DNA of 64,000 nucleotides. Source: Nemania diffusa (lineage: Eukaryota; Ascomycota; Sordariomycetes; Xylariales; Xylariaceae). How positions within the stretch are numbered: position 1 is the stretch's first letter; each line of letters starts with the position of its first letter. The position numbers and the translations under genes are program-made. Below are positions 24,896-35,420 of this stretch, piece by piece. Location of the stretch: the NCBI GenBank assembly GCA_038501195.1, contig JBBPUQ010000004.1, positions 868,001 to 932,000 on the forward strand, written 5' to 3'. The notes under the pieces are model-generated. The model did no database searches. It saw only the letters and a list, made by a program, of their open reading frames with translations, and had not been told where the DNA came from.

Positions 24896-26904
24896 CCGCT
24901 TAGAATACAAACTGGACACGATACACTGTACAACGAGCTCTTCGTGATATGCTGTGAACATGGTTTCAGGTAGAGCGCGTGATCATTCTAATAACAATCT
25001 TTGCTACTATGAAACTATTGTTGGTGGAAAGCGACCCTCTCATTCAGTTCGGGCGTGACGAACAGGAACCCATGCCGCTAGGAGAGGACGATTTTCAAGG
25101 TTCGCTCTTGGTGCGCATTTCGGGTCCTACGTGACGATACGGTGATGGTGACGTGATGACGATTTATCTGTGCTGTTGCATGTTTAGTACGTGGAACATG
25201 CAGCATTTTCTTGTACTATTTTGATGCTCAAGAACACCAAATACTACCTATACCGAGTATCATGTCTCGGCTGGTCGTGTATCGGGAGCGGGTTCTTTGG
25301 CGACTTGTAATCCTAGAGGGGTAGGTAGATAGTGCAACCATGAGAGATCAAGCCGGCCTCGTGTATATATATATGCTCATGCCTCTCTTGGACTAGGCGG
25401 TTGGTTCGTGGTGCTTAGCTGTACAAGTAAGTTCGGGGTAATTCAATGACTGTTCTCATTCGCTTTTTCTAATTATGGCATGGATAGTATTTTGGTATTT
25501 CAAGTTGATGGTTTAAGAGGAGTCAAATGAGGGGGCTACGCATAGGGACACAGAAATATAGATACAAGCATATCTTAATTCCCACGTGGTTCAACATGTT
25601 GATCTTCTGGTTACCTCTGGGCTACCGGCTAGGTATCAAGTGATCATGGGGCCTGTGTAACGTCTCGTCAGAGAGTGAAATGATTGGTGGACCCCGCAGA
25701 CCAAAAAACAGCGCGCAAAGACGGCTGAACATGGCCCTTGGCAACTAAGAGCTATTACTGTACCGATGTGTAACTGATGACAATATGGTGGCCGGCAACA
25801 GCGGGCAGCGGCGGGGAATGAGTGTCAGGTCAGGGACCGTGCTGGGGGGGCGGGGAGCTGACAAACAGATACCTACGTATACGTAGCGTACTTATAAGGC
25901 CAGTATTCTGTACCTTGTAGGCGTTAAGGGTAGGGGTCGCGGGTTTGGAGTAGTGGAATCTGGTGGGGTGGGGGGGGAAGTAGAGTACCTAGGTAGGGGA
26001 GTTATGACGCTATCCCCAAACTACAGGAGCCGTCCCCCTGTCATGGCTCCGTCCTGGGTGCAGTAGCGCAATTGCCTCCTGCGCTGGCCGCGCTGGCTGA
26101 ATCTTGCAATGCGCCTCATTCGACATGCAGTGCAGCAGCGCAGCAGCTGCAACAACCAGTTACATTATTCCATACCTCCTATAATATACCTACCTACATA
26201 CTGACTTACATACTGCGTACATATCTTAGTAGGTATGACAAGGACCAGCTAGGCGGGAGGTGTGATCTGGCTGAATCCGGGATCTCGACCATAGGGATGC
26301 TCCTTGCCATTGCCGCCTATCTACATGCCATGTACCTACCTACCGACCTACCTGCCTCCTAGGACCTAGGTAACCCGAGGTACTCGCTGCCCTGCCCATG
26401 CGACGATGAACCCGACCGTTGGGGTCTAATTAGGGTAGGTAGTGTGGTTGGTGTACAGAATACATACACACCTACAAGTATACGACAACAACAATTATAG
26501 CAACAGTCGTCGTTTAGCTACTGCTCGTACCAACTTTCGAGTTGGTTTTCTTTTTTGGCAAGGCTTCTCTTTACCTTACCTTATCTTACCTTTACCTCAC
26601 TTAGTACTAGGTATTGATTGATACTATACTGTAAGCTATCTAAGTATCAACCCAAATCGACACGACGCCAACGCAGCGCAGCGCAACGCAACGTCTTTGG
26701 ACCCTTCTTTTCCCTCTCTTTCTCCCTCCTCACGGCCCTCCCCGTCTTAGAATCCTGCTATTCCCATAGAATTCGGTGGCTTTGCTATATCGTCCTTAGC
26801 TTCTCTACGCGCTGCTCTCGTCTGCTCTCGTCTCCGCGAGCTCGCTTCTATAGTATAAGTGAAGTCTAACCTCACATGACTGCCTCTGTATCTTCATCGT
26901 CGCC
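24896..26904. other. Intergenic with TACC/TAGG runs; promoter of WD gene
   Basis: No supported gene lies in these 2 kb. Poly-G tracts occur near 25,840-25,980, and repeated TACCTACC/TAGGTAGG runs near 26,190-26,370. From about 26,540 to 26,900 the plus strand is rich in CTTT/TTACC pyrimidine tracts, as expected for the promoter and 5' leader of the gene starting at 26,905. Confidence 0.5.
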
Positions 26905-29900
26905 ATGGCCAAGAAGGCTCGTCAGAGGATAAGCTATGGTTCGTGAACCCACCGCCTCGTCTAAAATCCCCCCCTTATTTCCAGCGTCCACCTGTCTATC
27001 CATGTGCGACTTTCTTATTTGATCGCTCCGCTGACATTTACCCACCCCGCCTTCTCCTGACCCCATTCCTATGCATTTCATCTACGTATAATACCTACCT
27101 ATCTACCTACTCTCTATAAGCTATCAGCTATCATACATGCTACCCATAGTCGCAATGCCTTCAAGCTATCGTCAATTCTAACACGTCTGGGTCGCTGTAG
27201 TTCTTGAACTTGATCACTCCTCTTCCGGCGGCCATAGACTCGGTGTAAATGGTCTCGCCGTCGACCGAGATAATGCCATACTGTAGGTTTCCTTTACAGC
27301 TATCTACCTGTTGCTTACCTGCTTTCTCACGGCACTCTTTAGTAGCACTACCTATGCGCGTTGATTTAGCGATTATTGACACTGTCGCATAGTTACTCTG
27401 GAGGCAGAGATGGCGTCGTCTGTGCCTGGAACCTCGATCTCGACCTGAATGGCCGCTCTAAACCCCCCGCGAAATCGATCCCGACCACCACCTTTCGCGC
27501 CTCAACCCAAGCCCATACCCACTGGATCAATGACATTGCTCTCGTCTCCAACAACACGGCCCTCGTCTCGGCCTCTTCCGACTTGACCGTTAAGCTATGG
27601 CGACCCTCGACGGGAGACAACGACGCCCACACCATTGGCCAACATGCCGATTACGTCAAGTGCCTCGCCACGCCGAGCGCAGGCGACTGGGTTGCATCCG
27701 GCGGCCTGGATCGCAAGATATATCTTTGGGACCTGAACGGGAAGGGCAAGTCTCTGGAGATCGACGTGAAGAGTGAAGCAGTCGCGGAAAAGGGTTCCGT
27801 CTATGCCCTCGGCGCAGGTCGGAGCATCCTGGCCAGTGGTGGTCCCGAGTCTATTGTGCGGTTATGGGATCCTAAGACCGGGAAGCGCGTGACTAAATTT
27901 GTCGGCCATACCTCCAACATTCGGGCAATACTAGTGAACGAAGCCGACGATACTGTCATGACGGCCAGTTCCGACCAAACCATCAAAGTATGGAGCGTAA
28001 CCGCCGGCCGATGCATGTACACATTCACTATGCATAACGACAGTGTTTGGTCGCTATTTTCAGAAGACCCCGAACTCAATGTATTCTACAGCAGCGATCG
28101 ATCGGGTCTCATCGTCAAGACGGATACTCGAGGTACCGTGGAGATGGACGAAGGGTTGTCTGTTGCTGTTGCCCAAGAACATGACGGAGTCAATAAAGTC
28201 GTAGCGTGCGGAAACTATATCTGGACCGCGACATCTAGCTCATCTATCAACAGATGGACAGGTGTAGATACAGGGTCAGACGCCCAGCTTCCAGAGCCTT
28301 TTAGACGCATGCGAAGTGGTAGCACAACATCGCGGCCGAGACAGGCATCGGTGACCTCTATAAATGAAAACCCGAAGAACGAGATTCCTGCCAACTCGAT
28401 ACTGAAAATGTCCCACACGGCGTCATTCCCGCTGGGGTTGAGCTTTCGCGACACAACAGAGCCTAATTCGGCTGCACCTAGCATGAGCAGGAAAACCTCA
28501 GAGATCGGGCCTGACACTGCTGCTCCAATAATTGAGCCGATCCACCACTTACCAGAAGAGACCATTGAGGGCCAGAACGGACTAGTCAAGCATAAACTAC
28601 TCAATGATAGAAGAAGAGTGTTGACGCTTGACACAGCCGGAGACGTTCTACTTTGGGATCTCATCCGAGTAAGCCCCCCCTTGCATTTCATGTTGATCTT
28701 GCTTTTAACGCATCACGGATACTAATTCTTAATAGTGTGAGGTGATCCAGAGATTTGGAAAGCGGCATCTAGAAGATGTTGAGCCAGAAGTGAATACTCG
28801 CGAGGCCGTAGCACCATGGTGTTCGATTGATACAAGTTCAGGCAACCTGACAGTCATCTTGGAGCCCTTCAACTGCTTCGACGCTGAGATGTATGCTGAC
28901 GAGTTGAAGTTGGCGGAACCTATCGATTTCCGGGAAGATCAGAGGAGTATGATTATTGACTACATCTGGAGGGCTCTGGCTAATATGGATCTAGTAAATC
29001 TTGGGAGATGGATACTGCGATATTTATTTGCTAGGCTCATCGATGAAGAGATTAAACGCGACGAAGCGCACAGGAAGAAGCTTAACGAGAGTATAGAGAA
29101 ACGCCTGGTCGCTACCCGCATCGACCCACCAAATTCACTAGCGATGCCTATCACCAATACCCATGGTTGGGGCGTCACAGGGTCTCCGGTTACGACGCCT
29201 AAAGCAAATGGCTCTAGTCTCGTAACCAGCCCAGGCCTGGGTATAGGTGTTGCGACGCCAGCTGTTCACTTGCCGGGTGTGCCAGAGAAGTTGGACACAC
29301 CATCTAGCTCGGTTGAGAAACGATCCCTGCAAACAAGTCGGCAGTCTGGCGAGGATTACTTTTCTAGTGGAATTAGTTCTGCCGATTCGCCCTACAAAGT
29401 AGTAACGACACCGGCAACAGCCGAGCCACAGGCTGCCGAGGCTTCAAAGCCGCCGGCAGAAACAAAAGACAAAGATAAAGACGGTCCTAAGTCACCGAGC
29501 ACCCCCTTTGGTAAGAAATTTAGGATTGGTATGTCATTTGGTAGCAAGAAGACAGGCCGGTCAGCGTCCAGCAATATCGAGAAACCGGTCGTGGTGGAAG
29601 AAAAGCCCGAAGAAAACAAATCAGAGTCATCTTCGAACCACGAGAAGGAAGTTGACGATAGCTTCCGTGGGGCCATACAGAAGATCCACAACGATTATGA
29701 GAAACAACTTCTCGAGAATCCTGACCAGTCTGTCGAGACCAAAATCACTCCTAGTCTACCAAATGAGACACCTGTACTAAAGTTGCCGTCCGGAACGAAA
29801 GTCATTATCCAAGAAGAGACGTCGGGAGGCAGTGCGGACTTGTACTGTGGCACAGTGATGACTGTCGGCGTAGATGCCGATATAATCGAAGAAAAAGGTC

Positions 29901-30466
29901 CCATGTGGCTGGGAGAGGTCCTCTTGATGGTAAGCCCCCAATTTTGATTTGGTAGCTTGATGTGCAGAGCTAACGTTCCCTGCCCATAGAACACAATTCC
30001 TGCCAAAGATCCGGTCAAAGTGTCGTTCATACTCCACCCTTGGCAAGACTTATTGCCCAGTATCGCGTCTGCGGACGGTAACAATCGCCTCAACGCTAAT
30101 AGGATGTTGAGGGTGAAAAAGATCCTGGCTTATGTCGCGGAGAGAATCGAAACCCCTCCAGAAGAGCCAGATCCCAACGCCTTAAAACCAGAAGACTATT
30201 TAGAATTATATTGCAACGATCGGGTATGTCTTTTTTGCTGCTTATGTGCATATGGGTGCTAACTGGGATTGTAGTTGTTACAAAACACCATGAGTCTCGC
30301 CACCTTGAGAGCGCACGTCTGGAAGGGAGGTAACGATGTTGTGCTGCATTACAAGGCTAACGGACGAAAAGAGATACCCAAAGTGCTTCCCCAGGGGGAA
30401 GCACCGTCAGGAGGAGAGTTAGCACCTGCGCCGACGCAGCCAGCTACGGCAGGTGCAGGAGCTTGA
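26905..30466 (+). CDS. WDR48/UAF1 (Bun107-like) WD-repeat deubiquitinase cofactor
   Basis: Six exons (26,905-26,938; 27,201-27,282; 27,393-28,668; 28,736-29,929; 29,990-30,223; 30,275-30,466) encode 1,003 residues. The start [12 protein letters not shown] is followed by [11 protein letters not shown], typical of fungal WDR48. The first half is a WD40 propeller with clear [49 protein letters not shown] and [11 protein letters not shown] repeats. The C-terminal half contains a disordered linker and then the DUF3337-type tail ([32 protein letters not shown]), which in WDR48 folds as SUMO-like and ancillary domains. Family members bind and activate USP1/USP12/USP46-type ubiquitin proteases; in fission yeast Bun107 partners Ubp9. 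The 34-nt first exon and its GTTCGT donor are inferred from homologous N-termini I remember in general form. Confidence 0.88.
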
Positions 30467-30740
30467 GAGCGTGATTGTGCGGCGTATGTGTCCGCGAGGA
30501 GGGTATCATTATATCTATATGCAGCGTACCTCGACGGAAAGGGGGTAGAGTGTCTCTAAAAGTATTGTACATATGCCCCGTCTTAGATATGACATTCCGG
30601 ACGCCCCCAAAAAATGCATCAAGTAGCGATAGGCCTGTACGGTTGATACACACTAAGGCATACATCCTTGCCTTCTGTATTATGACAGAATTCCATCTTT
30701 CGACTCACGATGCGCATGTGATATGGTTTCGGTACCGCCA

Positions 30741-31661
30741 TCATAAGTTGCCCTGCAAAGCGTTGACGGCCCATTGGTAGCTGCCCAAGAAGATGGCTCC
30801 TCCAGCACTGATCCACATAACCCTAGGCCCAATGCCCGCGAAGAAAGGCCGTACGCCATGGGTGACGAACAGATCCCGCAACACAGTAACAACGCTCTCC
30901 CTCTCCCTCGACAGCATGACCCTCGTCTTCACCACATCCAACGGCGTCGTGATGCCCGCGGCCACAGCGCCCGATATGCTCCCATACAGCGCGCTCTCTC
31001 CGGCGCTGACCTCCGTCCCCCGGCTCGCCCCGTGCTGTTCCCGCCGCCGCCGCCGGCCCCAGCCCTTGAGGGCCTCCCACAGCGGGAACTGGATGACGGT
31101 GAAGGGCACCTCGCGCATGACGGTGATGCCCCAGCCGCGGTACAGCTCGCGCCAGACGCCGGGGGCGCCGACGGCGCCGTATTGCCCGAGGATGGCGCGC
31201 AGCGCCGCGGCGCTCGAGCCGCCGTGGTGCCCCGCCTGCGCGCGTTGCTTGACGACCTCGGTGGGCACGCGCACGGCGCACGCGGCGACCTCGCCCAGGC
31301 TCGCGGCCGCCATGTGCTCGAGGGGCTCCACCCACGTGCTCCCCCCGCTGCTCTCTCCCACCGCTCCCCTAACTCCCACGCCGTCGTCGTCGAGCTGCCG
31401 CCGCCGGCGCGCGCGCGACAGCACGTCCTTGACGCCCTCGTAGGTGCAGAAGAAGAAGGCGGCGCCGGGCGCGGAGCCCACGACGGCGGAGCCCACGCCG
31501 CGGTACACGCCGCGGAAGCCGCCCGAGGGGAAGAAGCCGGCGCGGGCCTGCAGGCGGGTCTTGAGCGTGTCGAGCGGGAAGAGGGAGAGGTCGACCGTCG
31601 TGCCTGCTATGCCGCCGGCCAGGAGGGCCGTTGTGAAGGGGGGGTTGGCTGGTTGCGCCAT
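30741..31661 (-). CDS. Mitochondrial S-adenosylmethionine carrier (PET8/SAM5 type)
   Basis: Intronless, 306 residues. Three tandem mitochondrial-carrier repeats are visible with signature motifs PLDTLKTRLQ (repeat 1), PTEVVKQRAQ (repeat 2) and PLDVVKTRVM (repeat 3), each after a hydrophobic helix. The sequence FPLDTLKTRLQARAGFFPSGGFRGVYRGVGS and the WRELYRGWGITVMREVPFTVIQFPLWE segment match the SAM carrier subfamily (yeast Pet8/Sam5, human SLC25A26). It exchanges cytosolic SAM for S-adenosylhomocysteine across the inner membrane, supporting mitochondrial methylation, and SAM for biotin and lipoate synthesis. The start is the MAQPANPPF methionine; an in-frame Met 18 codons upstream adds a basic non-carrier extension and is less likely. 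The gene is very GC-rich. Confidence 0.92.
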   Translation of the reverse strand: MAQPANPPFTTALLAGGIAGTTVDLSLFPLDTLKTRLQARAGFFPSGGFRGVYRGVGSAVVGSAPGAAFFFCTYEGVKDVLSRARRRRQLDDDGVGVRGAVGESSGGSTWVEPLEHMAAASLGEVAACAVRVPTEVVKQRAQAGHHGGSSAAALRAILGQYGAVGAPGVWRELYRGWGITVMREVPFTVIQFPLWEALKGWGRRRRREQHGASRGTEVSAGESALYGSISGAVAAGITTPLDVVKTRVMLSRERESVVTVLRDLFVTHGVRPFFAGIGPRVMWISAGGAIFLGSYQWAVNALQGNL

Positions 31662-32237
31662 GGGAGGTGATCTATGTCTATATATCTCTCTCTCTATGAT
31701 GCGGTTTTTCTTCAAGGGCTGCGGAACAAATAGAGAGACAGAGACCGCTTGCGAAGAGGAAAAAGAGTGTATGAGAAAGGGAAGGAGAGGTCACCGTCGC
31801 AAAACCACCAGAACGAGTCGTATCTCCATGGGCGCTACTCGGCGAACTCGGCGAGGTCGGCGCTGGCTGTTTGGCTTGAGAACGGGTTTGGAAATTCTGA
31901 GTCGATGGAGAGGGTCCCACATTGAAGTGGCATGGATGTGCTGATGCGATAAGCCTATGGACAGGGATATAAGATGCGTCTTAGCGCATGGGCTCCACTA
32001 TTCTCATACAATTTAACGGCTCTCTTCATAAATGGTGCTCCATGACGTACTGATAAGCAAGAAATGAAGTGCATGTTGAGAGGTACCCGATTTCTTGCAT
32101 GTGAATTGTAAAGCTTCTACTTACAAAATCAATTGAAGCTATTTAACGCTACCTACCTCTCACTGCCCGCCCACCGTCACTGGTCAATGCATTTTCACTC
32201 ACGATAGTGAAGACCGGCGCTATAGAATGGAACTGGA
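31662..32237. promoter_or_regulatory. Shared divergent promoter region
   Basis: The 576 bases lie between the start codons of the SAM carrier (minus) and the TilS-like gene (plus), so must hold both promoters. Both products act in mitochondria, so co-expression is possible but only inferred. A CT-rich tract, TATATATCTCTCTCTC-like on the plus strand, lies just upstream of the carrier start. No specific factor site was recognised. Confidence 0.45.
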
Positions 32238-34602
32238 ATGAGCACGCTTTCGCAGGTTTTCCATACCGGGGCCCGCCCCATCGGCGTCCATGAGTTCATC
32301 GAGGCAGTTCGGGCTATCTGCCCGCCACGCTTCCCAACGACGACGAGCAATATCCCCAGACCTGTCGGCAAGTTTACTTATTTGCTTAGCTAATTTACTT
32401 GCTTGCCCACCTGCCTAGCTACTTGATACTTCATAGTCCATAACCTACACTCCATACTTCGTCATACCCTTTGCTCCATGGCTCTTAGTGCTTCATTCTA
32501 ACCGGCGTACAATCGTAGCACTGGCTGTGAGCGGAGGCGTTGACTCGATGGCACTGGCCTACCTCTGCAGCCGTCTCAAGATGGACGATCCAGACTTCCA
32601 AATAGCGGATAACCCTGTATCAAGCTTCCGCGCCATCATTGTCGATCACCGGCTCAGAGAGGAGTCAAGGCAGGAGGCGATTAGTGTAGCTAGGGCCTTA
32701 AGGGAACTTGGCCTGATCGCGGATGTCCAACAGATAGCCTGGGGCAAGGCATTAGGCCCATTATATGACCACCCGAAAGACCTGCCTAATTTCGAGAGTG
32801 TGGCTCGCAGGCTTCGTTACCGGAAGTTGGGGGCACGGTGCGGCCACGTCGGTATGGCTAGCATGTTCTTCGCGCATCACGAAGACGACCAGTACGAGAC
32901 GGTCCTCATGCGACTTCTACAAGGACATGGTGTCCGGGGCCTGCGAGGTATGAAGGCCGCCTCGGAAATTCCTGAGTGCGAAGGCTTACATGGTGCTCGC
33001 CAGAGTGGCTATGTAGATGACCAGAAGACTCCTAACCCCTATTACAATTCTCGTGTACCGAAGCGACAGTACAATGCCCTGAAGCGCGAACTGAGGTCTA
33101 GTATCGACCGCCATATGCACGAGGAAGAGCGCAGAGCGTACATTTTGGATGGAATAGACGACTATGATTTCGGGGAGCAGCATGCGACTAAGGGGGCGAT
33201 ACTCGTGGAGCTCGGAAACATCGATGTCGAGGACGGTGGCGTCACCGTATATAGGCCCTTGTTGGAGTTTTCAAAGGAGCGACTGATCGCCACGTGCGAG
33301 GAAAACAATATCCCCTGGTGGGAGGACCACACGAACCAAGACCAGACCCTCACCATGAGGAACGCCGTAAGGCACATGTACAAAAACTATACCCTTCCTG
33401 TTGCCCTCCAGAAACCCTCTATACTGGCCCTGTCCCGCCGGTGCGAGCAGAAAGCCCAAGCATTAGAGGCTGAGGCCAACAGGTTGTTGTCGCACACCAT
33501 CATATACGACTTTGAACCCAACGTCGGCACCGCCTCGGTTCAGTTCCCAGAATACGACGTGTCTCGATTCCCCAGGGACGTTTCTTCCCCCTTTCGCCGC
33601 CGCGCTCGTATCCTTCGACAGCGCGAGGTAGCCGGGCTCCTGATTAGGAGGATTATTGGCCTTGTCACCCCCGAGGAGCAAGAGGTGCCGCTCGCAAACT
33701 TACAGAACGTCATATCGCGCTTGTTCCCCGCACTATCTGATACTACAGAAGACCGCGCCACGCCGGACGGCCCGCCCAAAGCCTTCGTCATAGCAGGCGT
33801 CCACTTCGTCCCCATCGAGGCATCCCGTAAAAAGAACGTCTCAGCCCAGTGCGCCGGCGGTTCTCTATCATGGTACCTCAGCCGGACCCCTTACCCCGCC
33901 CATCTGCCCATCCCGCGCTACCGCACTCCCTACTGGTCAGCGCGGTACGCCTGGCGCGTTTTCCGCGAAGAGGCGGAGCCCAAGTGGTCGCGCTGGCTGC
34001 CCTGGGCGCTCTGGGACGGGCGCTTCTGGATCCGCGCGCGGCACTGCCTGCCCTACCGCGTCATCCTCCAGCCCTTCCTGCGCGAGCACGCCAAGGCCTT
34101 CCGCGAGCTCCTGCCCCCCGAGGACCGCGACCGCCTCGCCGTCCTCCTCAAGCACTACGCCCCCGGCAAGACGCGCTACACCCTCCCCGCGCTCTACCTC
34201 GAGGAGGACCTCGACCTCGCCCGCCCCCGCCCCCGCTGGTACTACCCCCTGCCGCCCTCCATCGTGGCACACGACTACATGCACACGGCGACCGCGGCGG
34301 AGGCCGACGACGGCATCGCGGCCAACATAGACCCCGCCTCGAACCACCCGCGCGTCCCCGACGTGTCCAAGATGAAGCTCATCGCTCTCCCCTCTCTCGA
34401 CGTCCAGATCCCCGGCCTCGACGCCTGGTTCGAGTACGAGATCCGCTATCGCCGCGTCGATCGCGCCACCCTCCAGACTGCCGGCTCGTTCGGGCGCGGG
34501 TCGTTCGTTTCGCCGCGGGCGGGGAGGAAGTTCTTCCCGATGACGACGACGACGGTGCCTAGACGGCGTCGAGGGAGAAGGAGGAAGATAGGGGGTGGGT
34601 GA
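32238..34602 (+). CDS. tRNA(Ile)-lysidine synthetase-like protein (TilS family)
   Basis: Exons 32,238-32,367 and 32,489-34,602 encode 747 residues. The intron (32,368-32,488) begins GCAAGT, a GC-AG intron; the frame continues only if this donor is used. The PP-loop SGGVDS is at about residues 58-63, followed by the ATP-pyrophosphatase fold with IVDHRLREESRQEA, a FAHHEDDQYETVLMRLLQGHGVRGLRGM segment, and the YRPLLEFSKERLIATCEENNIPWWEDHTNQD motif, all diagnostic of TilS. Bacterial TilS converts C34 of tRNA-Ile(CAU) to lysidine; the fungal protein is presumed to act on the mitochondrial tRNA. The C-terminal 300 residues do not resemble bacterial TilS, contain many aromatic residues (RYRTPYWSARYAWRVF, WSRWLPWALWDGRFW), and end in a basic RRRRGRRRK tail. 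GC content jumps from about 33,850 onward. Confidence 0.85.
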
Positions 34603-35420
34603 GCTGAGTTGGACGTAGTATATATGTAATACCTATTAAATAAGGGTAAGTTACATATTGGTAACTAGTAAATATTATCTACCTCTGATACCCTGTACAT
34701 GCTTTATAATCTTATTCAGACCGCATTTCCTCATTAAAGTGTTTCGAGTTGTTGTACACAACGGCAGCGGAGTGTCTACTCGACGGACTCGGATCGAAGA
34801 AAACTGCCCGGAGATAAAAAAAGAAACTATTCATTCGTCCAAGTAACAAGTCGGCGGTTCTGATTCTGAAAGAATTATGCCACTACGTTGTAAACCTTCC
34901 GGTGCAGATGCGAATATACCGTCTTCACATATAAACGGAGGGATTGAGATGCATGAGTTGAGACGCAGGGATCAGCTGGTTGCAAAATGAACAACCCGTG
35001 CGTTACAATTATTTAATAGGGTATGTGTATTCGTGCAAGGATCTGGGTATCAGTACCACCGCACTTAGTATATGCATTTCGTTTCCGTACTTTTCTTATC
35101 GCATCGCCTGTATTCCTATTTCAGACACTTGGATATCCTGCTGTAATACCCAGACACTACGTGCTCGGCCCAAATCCAAGCGGTGTCTGTCACCTTCATT
35201 CTGGTATATGTTGAATGATCTATGCTCTTCCTCGAGCGCATGTGTGAGGGACGAAAAGGCAAACTGCAAGGCCTATTCTGATTACGACCGTTTTCTCTCC
35301 CCAAAGTCTTAGGTCTGCAGAATATTACAAATCTAGCCAACATGAGCCAGTTATCAGCCAAAATGGTCTTCAAAACAGCTTGGCTCAACTCTGCCCAACA
35401 GCACTGGCCATGATCTCCTA
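34603..35420. other. Convergent intergenic region
   Basis: The region separates the convergent 3' ends of the TilS-like gene and the SR-rich gene. Only short ORFs (up to 110 codons) without recognisable content are present. It presumably contains both 3' UTRs and polyadenylation sites. Confidence 0.5.

Noticed and set aside
26072..26362. 96-codon plus-strand ORF
   Set aside because: It is built largely from TACC repeats and lacks any family resemblance.
30774..31670. Plus-strand ORFs over the SAM carrier
   Set aside because: The minus frame carries all three carrier signatures; the plus frames are Pro/Arg/Ala-rich shadows.
33849..34562. Second ORF in the TilS C-terminal region
   Set aside because: Proline/arginine-rich composition, fully inside the TilS coding exon, no start context.
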